From Methylophilaceae bacterium (GTDB lineage: Bacteria; Pseudomonadota; Gammaproteobacteria; Burkholderiales; Methylophilaceae): a stretch of 64,000 bases of DNA. The stretch is from contig JAOMTQ010000003.1 of assembly GCA_028355955.1 (NCBI GenBank), positions 1-64,000 of the forward strand, given 5' to 3'. The position numbers and the translations under genes were made by a program. The notes beneath the pieces are model-generated. The model saw only the letters and a list, made by a program, of their open reading frames with translations. It had not been told where the DNA came from and searched no databases. Positions 10,308-20,217 of this stretch are shown here, in pieces. Position 1 is the stretch's first letter. Every line of letters starts with the position of its first letter.

Positions 10308-11190
10308 TGCATTTAATTCTTGGCAAAATTTGCACCAAGATAGAATTAATAAATTTTTAAAAAAAAAATTAGATAAAAACAATTCCAAGAACACAATTAA
10401 TAATGCCACAACTTATGCGCTGCTAAATGGTGGTAAACGATTTAGAGCGTTACTTGTCTATGCAATAGGTGAAATCAATGCTACCAACCAAAATAAACTT
10501 GATTATATTGCAGCTTCAATTGAAATTATTCATGCATACTCTCTCACTCATGACGACTTACCTGATATGGATGACGACCCAATGCGAAGAGGAGTGCCCT
10601 CCTGCCATATTAAATATGGAGCATCTCAAGCAATCCTTGCTGGGGATGGACTCCAATCATTAGCTTTTGAATTTTTAGTTGTTCCAGATTTTAATATTGA
10701 TGATGCAAAAAAAATTAATTTAATTTCTCATCTTACCAAAGCTATAGGCATTAATGGAATGGTTTTTGGTCAATCATTAGATATGGAATGCTCCAATAAG
10801 GAAATTGATATTAAATTGCTAGAAAAAATTCAAAGTAAAAAAACTGGAGAGCTCATACATGCAGCCTGCATAATGCCATATTCAATATCAAATTTTTTTG
10901 ATTCATCTGTACGGGATAGTATTTCAAAACTAGCTTATCTTCTTGGTCAGTTATATCAAATCATTGATGATATTTTAGATAGTACATCCTCTTCTGAACA
11001 TCTTGGAAAAACAAGTGGAAAGGACAAAAAAGATAATAAGGCTACATATGTTACTATCGAGGGGATTACAAAAGCAAAAAAAATTAAAGAAAAACTTTAT
11101 TCCGAAATAAAAAAACTTTTAAAAAAAATTCCTGGAAACACTCAAACACTTAATCATTTAATTGATAAAATTTATACAAGAGATTACTAG
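10300..11190 (+). CDS. ispA: Farnesyl diphosphate synthase (short-chain polyprenyl synthase)
   Basis: Condenses isopentenyl diphosphate with DMAPP and GPP to make C15 farnesyl diphosphate. The first aspartate-rich motif is HDDLPDMDDDPMRRG near residue 85 and the second is QIIDDILD near residue 225; GGKRFRALL near residue 47 binds diphosphate, and KDNKATYVT is also typical. The bulky pattern before the first motif (HAYSLTHDD) agrees with a short product. The 296 residues fit. It overlaps xseB and is followed after 6 nt by dxs, so two isoprenoid steps are co-expressed. Confidence 0.95.
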   Translation: MNNAFNSWQNLHQDRINKFLKKKLDKNNSKNTINNATTYALLNGGKRFRALLVYAIGEINATNQNKLDYIAASIEIIHAYSLTHDDLPDMDDDPMRRGVPSCHIKYGASQAILAGDGLQSLAFEFLVVPDFNIDDAKKINLISHLTKAIGINGMVFGQSLDMECSNKEIDIKLLEKIQSKKTGELIHAACIMPYSISNFFDSSVRDSISKLAYLLGQLYQIIDDILDSTSSSEHLGKTSGKDKKDNKATYVTIEGITKAKKIKEKLYSEIKKLLKKIPGNTQTLNHLIDKIYTRDY

Positions 11191-11196
11191 ATATTA

Positions 11197-13011
11197 ATGT
11201 TAATAGATAAAATTAAAAGTCCTAAAGATTTAAAAAAGCTTTCGAGAGATGATCTCAAAGATTTAGCAAAAGAAATTCGTGAATTTCTCATTGAAAGTGT
11301 TTTTGAGACGGGTGGTCATCTTTCATCAAATTTAGGAGCTATAGAACTGACACTAGCTATTCACTATGTTTTTGATGCACCAAAAGATAAAATTGTTTGG
11401 GATGTTGGTCATCAAACATATACACATAAAATTATTACTGGCCGAAAAGACATGATGAGTTCCTTACGAAAAAAGGGAGGGCTCTCTGGTTTTCCAAATC
11501 TTAAAGAGAGTGTTTATGATAATTTTGGTACGGGTCATTCAAGTACATCAATTTCTGCCGCGTTTGGTATGAGTGAAGCATTTAAAATTAGTAAGTCTTC
11601 AAATAAAGCCATTGCCGTCATTGGCGATGGAGGTATGACGGGAGGCATGGCTTTCGAAGGTTTAAATAATGCTGGAGCCTCAGATAACGATTTTCTTGTC
11701 ATCCTTAATGATAACGACATGTCAATTTCAAAAAATGTAGGGGCGCTCAATAATTATCTTTCCAAACTACTTTCTGGAAAAATTTATGGCAGTGTCAAGA
11801 AATCTGGTAAGGCAGTTTTTTCAGCCCTTCCACCTGTGCTTGAATTAGCAAGAAAAACAGAGGAGCACGTAAAAGGAATGATGATTCCCGGAACCCTATT
11901 TGAAGAATTTGGTTTCAATTATATTGGTCCTATTGATGGGCATGATATCGATATATTGATTGATACACTTTCAAATATTAAATCTCTAAGTGGTCCTCAG
12001 TTTCTACATATAGCCACAAAAAAAGGATTTGGATTTTCACCAGCTGAATCTGATCCGAATAAATTCCATGGTATTAGTAAAAAAAGTACCGCTACAAAAA
12101 ATATTACTTATACCGAAGTTTTTTCAAATTGGCTTCTAGATGCTGGGAAAAATAATAAACAACTATGTGCCATTACACCAGCAATGGCAGATGGTTCAGG
12201 CTTAACTAAATTTGCTAAAAAATATCCAAAGAGGTTTTTTGATGTAGGAATTGCTGAACAACATGCACTGACCTTCGCTGCTGGCTTAGCATCTAATAAT
12301 ATTAAACCGGTAGTTGCAATTTATTCTTCTTTTTTGCAAAGAGGTTATGATCAATTTATTCACGATGTTGCTCTTCAAAATATTCCAATGCTATTTGCCA
12401 TTGACCGAGCAGGAATTGTTGGAGCTGATGGCCCAACTCATTCAGGAAACTTTGATATATCTTTTTTAAGATGTATTCCTAATATCATACTAATGGCACC
12501 AAGCAATGAAAATGAATGTTATGCCATGCTTGAATTTGGATATAAATACAACGGAGTGTGTGCTGTGAGATATCCACGAGGGAACGGGGTAGGTAAAAAA
12601 ATTAATAAAGGCTTAAGCGATATTAAACTAGGAAAAAGTAAGACTATTATTTCAGGTAAAAAAATTGCTATATTAGCTTTTGGCCCTACTCTTAATACGT
12701 GTATTGATATTGCAAATGATTTAAATGCGACGCTAGTTGACATGAGATTTGTCAAGCCTATTGATGAAAAAGCAATTATTAAACTTACCAAAACTCATAA
12801 ACTTATTGTTACAGTTGAGGATAATACAATCCATGGAGGGGCAGGCTCTGCCACTCTAGAGATTCTAAGCAAGCATAAAATATCAATCTCTACTTTAACG
12901 ATAGGCATTCCTGATAAATTTGTCAATCACGGAACACAAGATGAAATATATATGCAATGTGGTTTGGATAAGAATAGTATCAAGAAGAAAATTGTTATGA
13001 ACTTTAAGTAG
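11197..13011 (+). CDS. dxs: 1-deoxy-D-xylulose-5-phosphate synthase
   Basis: Thiamine-diphosphate enzyme that joins pyruvate and glyceraldehyde 3-phosphate, the entry step of the MEP isoprenoid pathway. The N-terminal part has WDVGHQTYTHKI and GTGHSSTSISAA; the ThDP motif is GDGGMTGGMAFEGLN...LNDNDMSIS near residues 147-180. The transketolase pyrimidine domain shows DVGIAEQHA (catalytic glutamate) near 350 and HDVALQNIP with DRAGIVGADGPTHSG near 405. The 604 residues are slightly short of the usual 620. The ATG lies 6 nt after ispA. Confidence 0.97.
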   Translation: MLIDKIKSPKDLKKLSRDDLKDLAKEIREFLIESVFETGGHLSSNLGAIELTLAIHYVFDAPKDKIVWDVGHQTYTHKIITGRKDMMSSLRKKGGLSGFPNLKESVYDNFGTGHSSTSISAAFGMSEAFKISKSSNKAIAVIGDGGMTGGMAFEGLNNAGASDNDFLVILNDNDMSISKNVGALNNYLSKLLSGKIYGSVKKSGKAVFSALPPVLELARKTEEHVKGMMIPGTLFEEFGFNYIGPIDGHDIDILIDTLSNIKSLSGPQFLHIATKKGFGFSPAESDPNKFHGISKKSTATKNITYTEVFSNWLLDAGKNNKQLCAITPAMADGSGLTKFAKKYPKRFFDVGIAEQHALTFAAGLASNNIKPVVAIYSSFLQRGYDQFIHDVALQNIPMLFAIDRAGIVGADGPTHSGNFDISFLRCIPNIILMAPSNENECYAMLEFGYKYNGVCAVRYPRGNGVGKKINKGLSDIKLGKSKTIISGKKIAILAFGPTLNTCIDIANDLNATLVDMRFVKPIDEKAIIKLTKTHKLIVTVEDNTIHGGAGSATLEILSKHKISISTLTIGIPDKFVNHGTQDEIYMQCGLDKNSIKKKIVMNFK

Positions 13012-13054
13012 TGCTAACATATCAGAGTATTAATAATTATTTTACCTAGAACCC

Positions 13055-13846
13055 ATGAATAGACCTACAACACCAGAATTAATCGAAGATGTTCAAAATA
13101 TAACTGACAAAAGACATCTTGATATCGATCAAGTTGGCATTAAGGCGATAAAACATCCTATTGTTGTAAAAGATAAATCCAGTGGTGCACAACATACAAT
13201 CGCAAACTTTGATATGTACGTGCAACTACCTCATAATTTCAAAGGGACTCATATGTCTCGATTCGTTGAAATTCTTAATGAAAATGAAAAGGAAATATCC
13301 GTTGAATCTTTTGAAGGTATCTTAAGAGCTATGCTCGATAGATTAGAGTCAAAATCCTGCAATCTATATATGAATTTCCCATATTTTATTAATAAGTCTG
13401 CACCTGTATCGAAAGTTGAGAGCTTATTGGATTATGAGGTAACCTTCATAGGTGAAATTAGTGATGGCGAATATAAAAACTCTACAAAAGTGGTAGTACC
13501 TGTAACAAGTCTTTGTCCATGTTCAAAAAGTATTTCGGAATACGGGGCACACAATCAAAGATCGCATGTGACCGTAACTATTCAAGCAAATGAATTTGTT
13601 TGGATAGAAGAAATTATCGAAATTGTTGAAAAACAAGCGTCATGTGAATTGTATGGCCTTCTTAAAAGACCAGATGAAAAATTTGTTACAGAAAAAGCTT
13701 ATGACAATCCAAAATTTGTTGAGGACATGGTTCGAGATATTGCTACTAAGTTAAAAAATGATAAAAGAATTAATTCGTTTGTTGTCGAATCTGAAAATTT
13801 TGAGTCAATACACAACCACTCTGCATACGCTCTCATTAAAAGCTAA
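13055..13846 (+). CDS. folE2: GTP cyclohydrolase I, FolE2 type
   Basis: Converts GTP to dihydroneopterin triphosphate, the first step of folate synthesis, using the FolE2 (COG1469) scaffold that works with metals other than zinc. The diagnostic block is [23 protein letters not shown] at about residues 147-170, containing the metal-binding cysteine. The start [15 protein letters not shown] and [15 protein letters not shown] are also typical. The 263 residues match. It follows dxs after 43 nt and converges on the MFS gene with one base between the stops. Use of FolE2 fits life with little zinc, which is inference. Confidence 0.95.
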   Translation: MNRPTTPELIEDVQNITDKRHLDIDQVGIKAIKHPIVVKDKSSGAQHTIANFDMYVQLPHNFKGTHMSRFVEILNENEKEISVESFEGILRAMLDRLESKSCNLYMNFPYFINKSAPVSKVESLLDYEVTFIGEISDGEYKNSTKVVVPVTSLCPCSKSISEYGAHNQRSHVTVTIQANEFVWIEEIIEIVEKQASCELYGLLKRPDEKFVTEKAYDNPKFVEDMVRDIATKLKNDKRINSFVVESENFESIHNHSAYALIKS

Positions 13847-13847
13847 T

Positions 13848-15011
13848 TTATTTTAACTCAGCTTTAAATTTGGTTTTTAACCCCAATATAAGAACAAAAA
13901 AACCAATAAATGGAAGTATAGATGAAAGCATAAATGTATTTGCCATTCCGCTATACTCAATCATATAGCCACCACCCAGCCCTCCAATTGCACCCCCAAC
14001 TCCGTAAGTAATGCTATTGTATAAAGATTGCCCTCGGGCCTGATGCTCATTGTAAAAGAAGTGAGCGATAAGTTGAATAGATGCAACATGAAAACTACCA
14101 AAAGTGGCTGCATGCATTATTTGAGCAACTACAAGAATTATTATTGAATCTACGTATGCACCTATTAAAAAAAACCTAATAACTGCAAAACCTAGACTTA
14201 TTAAAAGTACCGCCTTTAGAGTAAATTTACTCAATATCTTTGGCATCAGTAAAAAAATTAATATTTCAAATACAACACCCACAGACCAAAGGACGCCAAT
14301 GATAGCTCCAGAGTAACCTTGCTCTTCTAAAAATATTGAGTAAAAGTTATAAAGTAACCCATGTGATGAAACCATCAAAGCACAACTTAAAAGCAACACA
14401 ATTACCTCTCTCTGCTTTAATATTGGCCATATAGACCTTTTATTTCCTTTAATAAAATTTATTTTTTTTTCAGGAAGAATAAAGGCTAAAAAGAAAATCA
14501 CTAATTGCGTTGTTAATAAAGCATATATCAATGATCGCTCTCCATAAGAGTCAATCATGACGCCTAATAATAGCGCCGCAACAATAAATCCAATCGAACC
14601 CCATAATCTTATATGGCTATATTTTGAATCAGCTTTATTCGCTTTTAAGTGAGCCAATGTAAGTGACTCAGCAAGTGGTAACGTTGAGCTTGTAAAAATA
14701 CTCATTGCCATCATAACAATAAAAATATTTATAAAGGTATTTGACCAAAAAATACCCATGAAAACAATAAACCCAAAAAAGGATGATATCTTAATCCACT
14801 TTATATACTCACCAGATCGATCTGCAACCCATCCTAAGATATTAGGAGCAAAAATTCTACTGATCTGAAATAATGAAAGTAAAGCACCAATTTGTAATGC
14901 GTTAAATGAGAGTGACTTTAGATAAATTCCCCAGTAAGGAACAAAAAGGCCCACAAAAAAATAATAGCAAAAATAAAAGCTTGAAAGACGACTATAAAAA
15001 AAAGGGGTCAC
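13848..15011 (-). CDS. MFS transporter (phenylpropionate/nucleoside-permease-like)
   Basis: An inner-membrane permease of 387 residues with about 12 hydrophobic segments split into two halves by a charged loop near residue 190 ([14 protein letters not shown]). The A-motif-like [13 protein letters not shown] is present after helix 2 near residue 60. It resembles MFS_1-like proteins such as HcaT; the substrate cannot be told from sequence. The start is GTG and overlaps the aroC stop as GTGA, so it is translationally coupled to aroC. Its stop faces folE2 with a single base between. Confidence 0.85.
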   Translation of the reverse strand: MTPFFYSRLSSFYFCYYFFVGLFVPYWGIYLKSLSFNALQIGALLSLFQISRIFAPNILGWVADRSGEYIKWIKISSFFGFIVFMGIFWSNTFINIFIVMMAMSIFTSSTLPLAESLTLAHLKANKADSKYSHIRLWGSIGFIVAALLLGVMIDSYGERSLIYALLTTQLVIFFLAFILPEKKINFIKGNKRSIWPILKQREVIVLLLSCALMVSSHGLLYNFYSIFLEEQGYSGAIIGVLWSVGVVFEILIFLLMPKILSKFTLKAVLLISLGFAVIRFFLIGAYVDSIIILVVAQIMHAATFGSFHVASIQLIAHFFYNEHQARGQSLYNSITYGVGGAIGGLGGGYMIEYSGMANTFMLSSILPFIGFFVLILGLKTKFKAELK

Positions 15012-16096
15012 ACTGAAAAAGGATTGTTTCTTTCTACATCAGCATTTTGAGCTCTATCCCTTAAAACATGATCAATAATTACTAAAGAAAGCATTGCTTC
15101 TACGATTGGTACAGCTCTAATTGCGACACATGGATCATGACGCCCAGTCGTTTTCATATCAACCTCATTACCCTCAGTATCAATGGATTGTCTATCTTGG
15201 GGAATGCTTGAGGTAGGTTTAAAGGCAACATTAACCTCAATATCCTGCCCTGTTGATATACCTCCCAATACACCTCCAGCATTATTTGATTTAAAACCCT
15301 TTGAGCTCATTTCATCGCTATGATGAGTACCTTTTTGTTTGATACTTCCAAAGCCAGCTCCAATTTCAACTCCCTTTGTTGCATTAATACTCATCATCGC
15401 TGATGCAATATCTGCATCAAGTCTTGAAAAAACTGGTTCACCTAGGCCTATAGGCATATTTTTAGCACATACAAAGATATTCGCTCCAACAGAATTTTTA
15501 TCTGCTCGAATATTGTTAAGATAAACTTCAAGATCTTTTAAGATTGATTCACTTGGCGAAAAAAAAGGGTTTTTATTAACTAATTCCCAATTTTCAAATG
15601 GAATATCAATTTCACCTAATTGTTTAAGGTGGCCCATAACTTCTATACCTCTATTTTCTTTTAACCACTTCTTAGCGATAGCACCTCCTGCAACTCTAAT
15701 TGCAGTCTCTCTAGCACTTGACCTTCCTCCACCTCTAAAATCACGAATACCGTACTTATTGAGATAGGTAATATCAGCATGTCCCGGTCGAAAAACATCT
15801 TGTATCTTTGAGTAATCTTGACTTCTTTGGTCCTTATTTCTTATAATCAGTCCAATAGGAGCTCCAGTTGTAACTCCCTCAAATACTCCTGATAAAATTT
15901 CAACAACATCGTCTTCTTTTCTTTGGGTAACGAACTTAGAAGTTCCGGGCTTTCTTCTATCTAGATCAATTTGAATATCTAACTCACTGAGCTCCATTCC
16001 CGGAGGACAGCCATCAATCACACCACCAATAGCTGGCCCGTGTGACTCACCAAAGGAAGTTAGAGTGAAGATTTGTCCAAATGTATTTCCTGACAT
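15008..16096 (-). CDS. aroC: Chorismate synthase
   Basis: Eliminates phosphate from EPSP to give chorismate, the branch point for aromatic amino acids and folate, and needs reduced FMN. Signature blocks are [18 protein letters not shown] (residues about 14-31), RRKPGTS near 48, RPGHADITY near 105, [13 protein letters not shown] near 120 and the C-terminal [19 protein letters not shown]. At 362 residues it is full length. It lies 63 nt after the rluE-like gene on the same strand and is coupled to the MFS gene through GTGA. Confidence 0.97.
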   Translation of the reverse strand: MSGNTFGQIFTLTSFGESHGPAIGGVIDGCPPGMELSELDIQIDLDRRKPGTSKFVTQRKEDDVVEILSGVFEGVTTGAPIGLIIRNKDQRSQDYSKIQDVFRPGHADITYLNKYGIRDFRGGGRSSARETAIRVAGGAIAKKWLKENRGIEVMGHLKQLGEIDIPFENWELVNKNPFFSPSESILKDLEVYLNNIRADKNSVGANIFVCAKNMPIGLGEPVFSRLDADIASAMMSINATKGVEIGAGFGSIKQKGTHHSDEMSSKGFKSNNAGGVLGGISTGQDIEVNVAFKPTSSIPQDRQSIDTEGNEVDMKTTGRHDPCVAIRAVPIVEAMLSLVIIDHVLRDRAQNADVERNNPFSV

Positions 16097-16159
16097 AATT
16101 AAAATTAACCTAGTTTATTATTTAATGATTATATCATTTGCATCGTACTTAAAAAAAAA

Positions 16160-16693
16160 TTACCTTTCGACAATGGAAAATTCCCCTGGCTTCATATCGT
16201 TGATATTAAATTCACCAATTTCCGTCCTAATTAGACGAAGTGTTGGGTGAGCAATAGTTGCCGTCATTCGCCTCACCTGTCTATTTTTTCCTTCTGAAAT
16301 TTTAATTTCTAGCCATGAAGTAGGTATAAGTTTTCTTTTCCTGATTGGTGGGTTTCTCGACCATATATTTGGATCGTCAATTTTTTTTACTCTTGCAGGC
16401 TTTGTTAACATTCCCTTAATTAATACCCCTTTGCTTAATTTGTCTATGTCATTGTTATTTGGAATATTTTCAACCTGAACTAAATACGTTTTAAAAACAT
16501 TATTGGTAGGACTCGATATTTTATTCTGAAAAGCTCCATTGTCAGTTAAAATAAGAAGACCTTCACTATCAGTATCTAAACGTCCAGCAGGGTAAACATT
16601 TTGATGAGGTATGAAGTCCTTAAGTGTTGAATACTTTTCATGTTTTGAAAACTGACTGATAACACCATAAGGCTTATTAAATAAGATCAACAT
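16160..16693 (-). CDS. rluE: RsuA/RluE-family rRNA pseudouridine synthase
   Basis: A 177-residue single-domain pseudouridine synthase of the RsuA/RluB/E/F family without an N-terminal S4 domain. This resembles RluE, which modifies U2457 of 23S rRNA in E. coli. The start MLILFNKPYGVISQFS and the catalytic block VYPAGRLDTDSEGLLILTDNG (catalytic aspartate in RLD, about residue 39) are clear, followed by ISEGKNRQVRRM and the end LRLIRTEIG. It is divergent from icd with only 26 nt between the start codons. The exact target uridine is inferred from size and domain content. Confidence 0.9.
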   Translation of the reverse strand: MLILFNKPYGVISQFSKHEKYSTLKDFIPHQNVYPAGRLDTDSEGLLILTDNGAFQNKISSPTNNVFKTYLVQVENIPNNNDIDKLSKGVLIKGMLTKPARVKKIDDPNIWSRNPPIRKRKLIPTSWLEIKISEGKNRQVRRMTATIAHPTLRLIRTEIGEFNINDMKPGEFSIVER

Positions 16694-16719
16694 AAAATTT
16701 AGAGTAATAAGGAAAAAGA

Positions 16720-17982
16720 ATGGAGAGCAAAATTAATATTCCTCTTGATGGGGAAAAAATAAGTATCAATTCTAACCTAAAATTGAATGTTCCTAATAAT
16801 CCAATTATTCCGTTTATATGTGGAGATGGAATTGGAAGTGATATAACACCTGCAATGCACACCATCGTCGATAGAGCCATCTTAAAGGCATATGGAAATA
16901 ACAAAAAAATTGCTTGGATGGAGGTGTTTGCTGGAGAAAAAGCCACTACCATCTATGGAGAAGGTATATACCTGCCCGATGAGACTATTGATGCATTGAA
17001 ATCATTTGTTGTCTCTATAAAGGGTCCATTAGCTACACCTGTAGGAGGTGGTATTCGCTCGTTAAATGTTACGCTAAGGCAGTCACTTGATTTATACGTA
17101 TGCCTAAGACCTATAAGATATTATCAAGGCGTTCCAAGCCCAGTTAAAAATCCTCAGAATGTGAACATGGTAATTTTTAGAGAGAATACTGAAGATATTT
17201 ATGCTGGAATTGAATATAAAAACTCCTCAGATAAAGCAAAAAAAATTATAGAATTACTCGGTGCGTTTGGCGATAAACACAAAATACGCTTCCCTGATTC
17301 AGCTGCTATTGGAATAAAGCCAGTTTCGAAAGAAGGAAGTCAAAGACTAATTCGTAAAGCTATTGAATACGCAATTAATAATAATCGTAAATCTGTCACA
17401 CTCGTTCATAAAGGCAATATCATGAAATTTACTGAGGGTGGATTTAAAGAATGGGGTTATGAGGTAGCAAAAAACGAATTCAATGCAAAAGTAAATGATC
17501 TTGGTTTTTACGAAATACCAACTAATCAAAAAATAGACGCTATCAACAAAAAAATTATTATTAAAGATATGATTACAGATGCTTTTCTTCAAGAGGTTTT
17601 ACTTAACCCCAAAGATCATGATGTAGTGGCTACTTTGAATCTTAATGGTGATTATGCTTCTGATGCATTAGCAGCACAGGTAGGGGGAATAGGCATTTCA
17701 CCTGGGGCAAACATTTCTGACCGAGCAAGTATATTTGAGGCTACGCATGGAACCGCACCAAATATTGCAGGCAAAAATATAGCAAACCCAAGCTCATTAA
17801 TACTATCAGCACAAATGATGCTCGAATATATTGGATGGACAGAAGCTTCCTACGTAATATCTGGAGCCTTTGAGAAAACTTTAAAAGAAAACAAATTTAC
17901 CATAGACCTGGCATCCCAAATTAAGGGGTGTGAGGCATTATCAACTTCTGACTTTGCAACAGAAATTATTGCAAATATGTAA
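16720..17982 (+). CDS. icd: Isocitrate dehydrogenase, with NAD-type coenzyme pocket
   Basis: Oxidatively decarboxylates isocitrate to 2-oxoglutarate, the TCA-branch step that supplies glutamate. Length (420 residues, +4 versus E. coli Icd) and sequence are homodimeric Icd-like: [21 protein letters not shown] holds the isocitrate-binding serine and arginines, and [11 protein letters not shown] follows. The residues that hold the NADP 2'-phosphate in E. coli are changed: K344, Y345, V351, Y391 and R395 become N348, I349, A355, I395 and S399. The NADP label usually given to this gene is therefore doubtful; NAD use is inferred. An AAGGA site precedes the ATG, and a two-way terminator follows. Confidence 0.95.
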   Translation: MESKINIPLDGEKISINSNLKLNVPNNPIIPFICGDGIGSDITPAMHTIVDRAILKAYGNNKKIAWMEVFAGEKATTIYGEGIYLPDETIDALKSFVVSIKGPLATPVGGGIRSLNVTLRQSLDLYVCLRPIRYYQGVPSPVKNPQNVNMVIFRENTEDIYAGIEYKNSSDKAKKIIELLGAFGDKHKIRFPDSAAIGIKPVSKEGSQRLIRKAIEYAINNNRKSVTLVHKGNIMKFTEGGFKEWGYEVAKNEFNAKVNDLGFYEIPTNQKIDAINKKIIIKDMITDAFLQEVLLNPKDHDVVATLNLNGDYASDALAAQVGGIGISPGANISDRASIFEATHGTAPNIAGKNIANPSSLILSAQMMLEYIGWTEASYVISGAFEKTLKENKFTIDLASQIKGCEALSTSDFATEIIANM

Positions 17983-18007
17983 AAAAAGGTTCCGAGGAAC
18001 CCTTTGT
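17981..18007. terminator. Two-way terminator between icd and cspA
   Basis: GGTTC-CGAG-GAACC forms a compact GC-rich hairpin flanked by AAAAAAA on the left and CTTTGTTT on the right. Read on the minus strand the stem ends in seven T's, an excellent terminator for cspA; read on the plus strand the T-run is shorter and interrupted, a weaker terminator for icd. The genes converge here. Confidence 0.8.
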
Positions 18008-18010
18008 TTA

Positions 18011-18217
18011 CTAGTCAGCTTTTTGGATATTTGAAGCTTGCTTACCCTTTGGACCTTCAGTTACTTCAAAAGTCACACGAGCACCTTCTTTCAAACTTTT
18101 GTACCCTTCTTCAACGATTGCTGAAAAGTGAGCAAATAAATCATCACCACCATCATCTGGAGTGATAAAACCAAAACCTTTTGAATCATTAAACCATTTT
18201 ACTGTTCCTGTTGCCAT
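18011..18217 (-). CDS. cspA: Cold-shock-domain RNA chaperone
   Basis: A 68-residue single cold-shock domain that binds single-stranded RNA/DNA and melts RNA structure. RNP1 is KGFGFITP (about residues 13-20) and RNP2 is DLFAHFSAI (about residues 26-34); [16 protein letters not shown] opens the protein as in CspA/CspE. The C-terminus [14 protein letters not shown] is usual. It has its own promoter, a leader of about 110 nt and an AAAGGATG ribosome site, and is unlinked in function to dsbC upstream. Whether it is cold-induced or constitutive cannot be read from the protein. Confidence 0.96.
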   Translation of the reverse strand: MATGTVKWFNDSKGFGFITPDDGGDDLFAHFSAIVEEGYKSLKEGARVTFEVTEGPKGKQASNIQKAD

Positions 18218-18330
18218 TACGATACATCCTTTACAAATTTGGGAGGTCCCTAAAGAATCGCTTACTGTATATATTTGTCGATAGATTGAAAACCTAGAAG
18301 AACGACTGATACGAATAAACCAAACACCTG
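18218..18330 (-). promoter_or_regulatory. Long 5' leader of cspA
   Basis: From the predicted start of transcription near 18330 to the ATG at 18217 the mRNA would carry about 113 untranslated bases, far more than any other gene here. It ends in an AAAGGATG ribosome site. Long leaders are known for cold-shock mRNAs, where they switch structure with temperature; a similar role here is inferred from length alone. Confidence 0.4.
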
Positions 18331-18336
18331 AACCGA

Positions 18337-18365
18337 ATTTAACTCCTGTGTAGAATAAAAGTCAA
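18337..18365 (-). promoter_or_regulatory. Sigma70-type promoter for cspA
   Basis: On the minus strand TTGACT (-35) is separated by exactly 17 nt from TTAAAT (-10). The -35 matches five of six consensus bases and the -10 four of six. It lies just past the dsbC stop codon, in the largest gap of this part of the window. Confidence 0.55.
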
Positions 18366-18382
18366 GCCATTTTACAAAAAAA

Positions 18383-19081
18383 TTATTCTATATATTTTTT
18401 AATATCCTCATAAGGTAAAGCTCCTTCAATTCTTTTACCGCTGGATACGATGATAGTAGGGGTTGAAGATATACCAAGTTTCTTGGCAAGCTTTAAATTT
18501 GCTTCAATTGGAGTGTCGCAATTACCATCATTTTTAGGAAGTGTATTTTTGAGCATGTAATTATTCCAAGCAATTATTTTATTATCTGAACACCATATTT
18601 TTTTTGACTTATTCATTGCCTCGGGATGAATAGCTAAAGGGTATAAAAATGTATAAATGGTTACATCTTTTAATTTAGATATAGTTTCTTTCTCAAGCTT
18701 TCTACAAAATGGGCAATCTACGTCAGAAAAAACAGCAATTCGACGACTTCCATCACCTCTTTGTTCTTTGATTGCATTTTTGAAAGGTAAGCTGTCAAAA
18801 TCTACTTTATTTAATTCTTCCAGTCTTGCAGAGGTTAGATCTATTTTAGTTTTTGGATCAACTAACCTACCCTCAACAATTAAAAAGTTAAAATCTTCAT
18901 CACTATAAATTATTTGTCCTCCAATAAAAATTTCATAAAGGTCGTTATAATTTGTTTTTTGGATACTTTTAATTGATAACTCAGGATAAGTTTTTTTAAT
19001 AATCTCTCTCAATTCTTTCTCGCCCGACATAACATTTAGATTGATAAAAGTTAAAAAAAATATTAGCGCGATTTTTATCAT
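18383..19081 (-). CDS. dsbC: Periplasmic disulfide isomerase DsbC
   Basis: Reshuffles wrong disulfides in periplasmic proteins and is kept reduced by DsbD. The 232-residue product has a signal peptide (about residues 1-18), a DsbC-type dimerisation domain, and a thioredoxin fold with the active site DVDCPFCRKLE. The cis-proline loop is GISSTPTIIV, and the second conserved cysteine pair is in IWCSDN and NCDTP. Its ATG shares a base with the stop of the upstream monooxygenase gene (TAATG). LptD, a classic disulfide-dependent client, is encoded 5 kb away. Confidence 0.93.
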   Translation of the reverse strand: MIKIALIFFLTFINLNVMSGEKELREIIKKTYPELSIKSIQKTNYNDLYEIFIGGQIIYSDEDFNFLIVEGRLVDPKTKIDLTSARLEELNKVDFDSLPFKNAIKEQRGDGSRRIAVFSDVDCPFCRKLEKETISKLKDVTIYTFLYPLAIHPEAMNKSKKIWCSDNKIIAWNNYMLKNTLPKNDGNCDTPIEANLKLAKKLGISSTPTIIVSSGKRIEGALPYEDIKKYIE

Positions 19082-20217
19082 TAAATAGCCTTTTTAATAA
19101 GTTGTTGTTTTAAAAATTTTGATTTGTTGAGCATACTCATTCCTTTTTCAATCATACCAATTACAATAGTTGATTTTTTTGAGAAAATCCAATTAAGGCC
19201 AAAAGTTAAAAACCCCATCTGGCTTACATCTTCCTTTCTCACTCTCTCGTATTTACGTAAAAAACCTTTCAAACCAATATCCATATAATCTTTTTTATCT
19301 ATATTTTTTTCTAGGAAAATAATATCCCTTATGCCTAGATTTAAACCTTGTCCTGCCATAGGATGAATAAAGTGCGCAGCATCTCCAACAAGCAAAACAC
19401 GATCCTTAAAAATACTCTCAACACTGTTCATGAAAAGTGGAAAATATTCTTTCTTTGAAGCAATTTTTATGTCTTTGTAATAATTGCCGATAATCAAATT
19501 TAATTCGTTTTCAATAGATTTATCATCAAGGTTATTAAGTTTTTCAAAAAATTGGTAATCGCATGACCAAACAATTGAAACCAATCCTTTTCTAATCGGT
19601 AGAACTGCTAAAATACTTTCTTTTAAAAAAAATTGAAATGCTTGCTTTTGTATTTCAGACTTAACTTTAAGCTCAAATGATAGAGCTGTCTGCTTAAAAT
19701 CGTGCTTTAATGGATTGATTGCTATTTTTTCCCTTACCATCGAATTAGCACCATCACATGCAATTATGATTGATGCTTTGTGTTCTTCATTGTGGAACTT
19801 TAAAATTACTTGCTCTTGTTCTGTTTTAATCTCAAAATCAGTAGATAATTTTTTGAAATTTTTTTCATTATTAAATGTTTTCTTTATCGCTACATTAAAA
19901 TCTTTTTCATTTACCATATAAGCAAGTGCCGGCTTGTGAACATCTTCTGCATCCAGGGTGACAGAGTTTTTAATAGAGCTATCAAAAATTTTCATACTTT
20001 TAATTTCGCTAAGTGCCTCAAAAAATGATGAGGGAAAGCCAAGTGACCTTAGCCAGTCGACAGAGGAAGGAGATAACGCAAAAGTTCTGTTTTTTATTTT
20101 AAGTGCTTTTGCAAAATGGTTGATTTCAAAACCTTTTGATTTCAACATAAGATGCAGAAGCTCTCCGATTAAACCACCTCCTATGATAATAATTTTATTT
20201 TGAATATCATTCACCAT
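19081..20217 (-). CDS. FAD-dependent ubiquinone-biosynthesis hydroxylase (UbiF/UbiI-like)
   Basis: A 378-residue flavoprotein monooxygenase of the UbiH/COQ6 family that hydroxylates the ubiquinone ring. The FAD dinucleotide motif IIIGGGLIGELLHLML is at about residues 9-24. The second flavin motif, VLLVGDAAHFIHPMAGQGLNLGIRD, lies near residue 290. It overlaps the preceding ubiH gene by 11 nt. Which ring position (C5 or C6, or a broader UbiM-like range) it attacks cannot be decided from motifs; it is clearly a paralogue of the adjacent ubiH, and the two are more likely complementary than redundant. Confidence 0.85.
   Translation of the reverse strand: MVNDIQNKIIIIGGGLIGELLHLMLKSKGFEINHFAKALKIKNRTFALSPSSVDWLRSLGFPSSFFEALSEIKSMKIFDSSIKNSVTLDAEDVHKPALAYMVNEKDFNVAIKKTFNNEKNFKKLSTDFEIKTEQEQVILKFHNEEHKASIIIACDGANSMVREKIAINPLKHDFKQTALSFELKVKSEIQKQAFQFFLKESILAVLPIRKGLVSIVWSCDYQFFEKLNNLDDKSIENELNLIIGNYYKDIKIASKKEYFPLFMNSVESIFKDRVLLVGDAAHFIHPMAGQGLNLGIRDIIFLEKNIDKKDYMDIGLKGFLRKYERVRKEDVSQMGFLTFGLNWIFSKKSTIVIGMIEKGMSMLNKSKFLKQQLIKKAI

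Noticed and set aside
18218-18382. Small RNA or tRNA in the larger gaps
   Set aside because: No cloverleaf, CCA end or independent terminator was seen in any gap; the largest gaps (about 165-180 nt) are explained by promoters and leaders.
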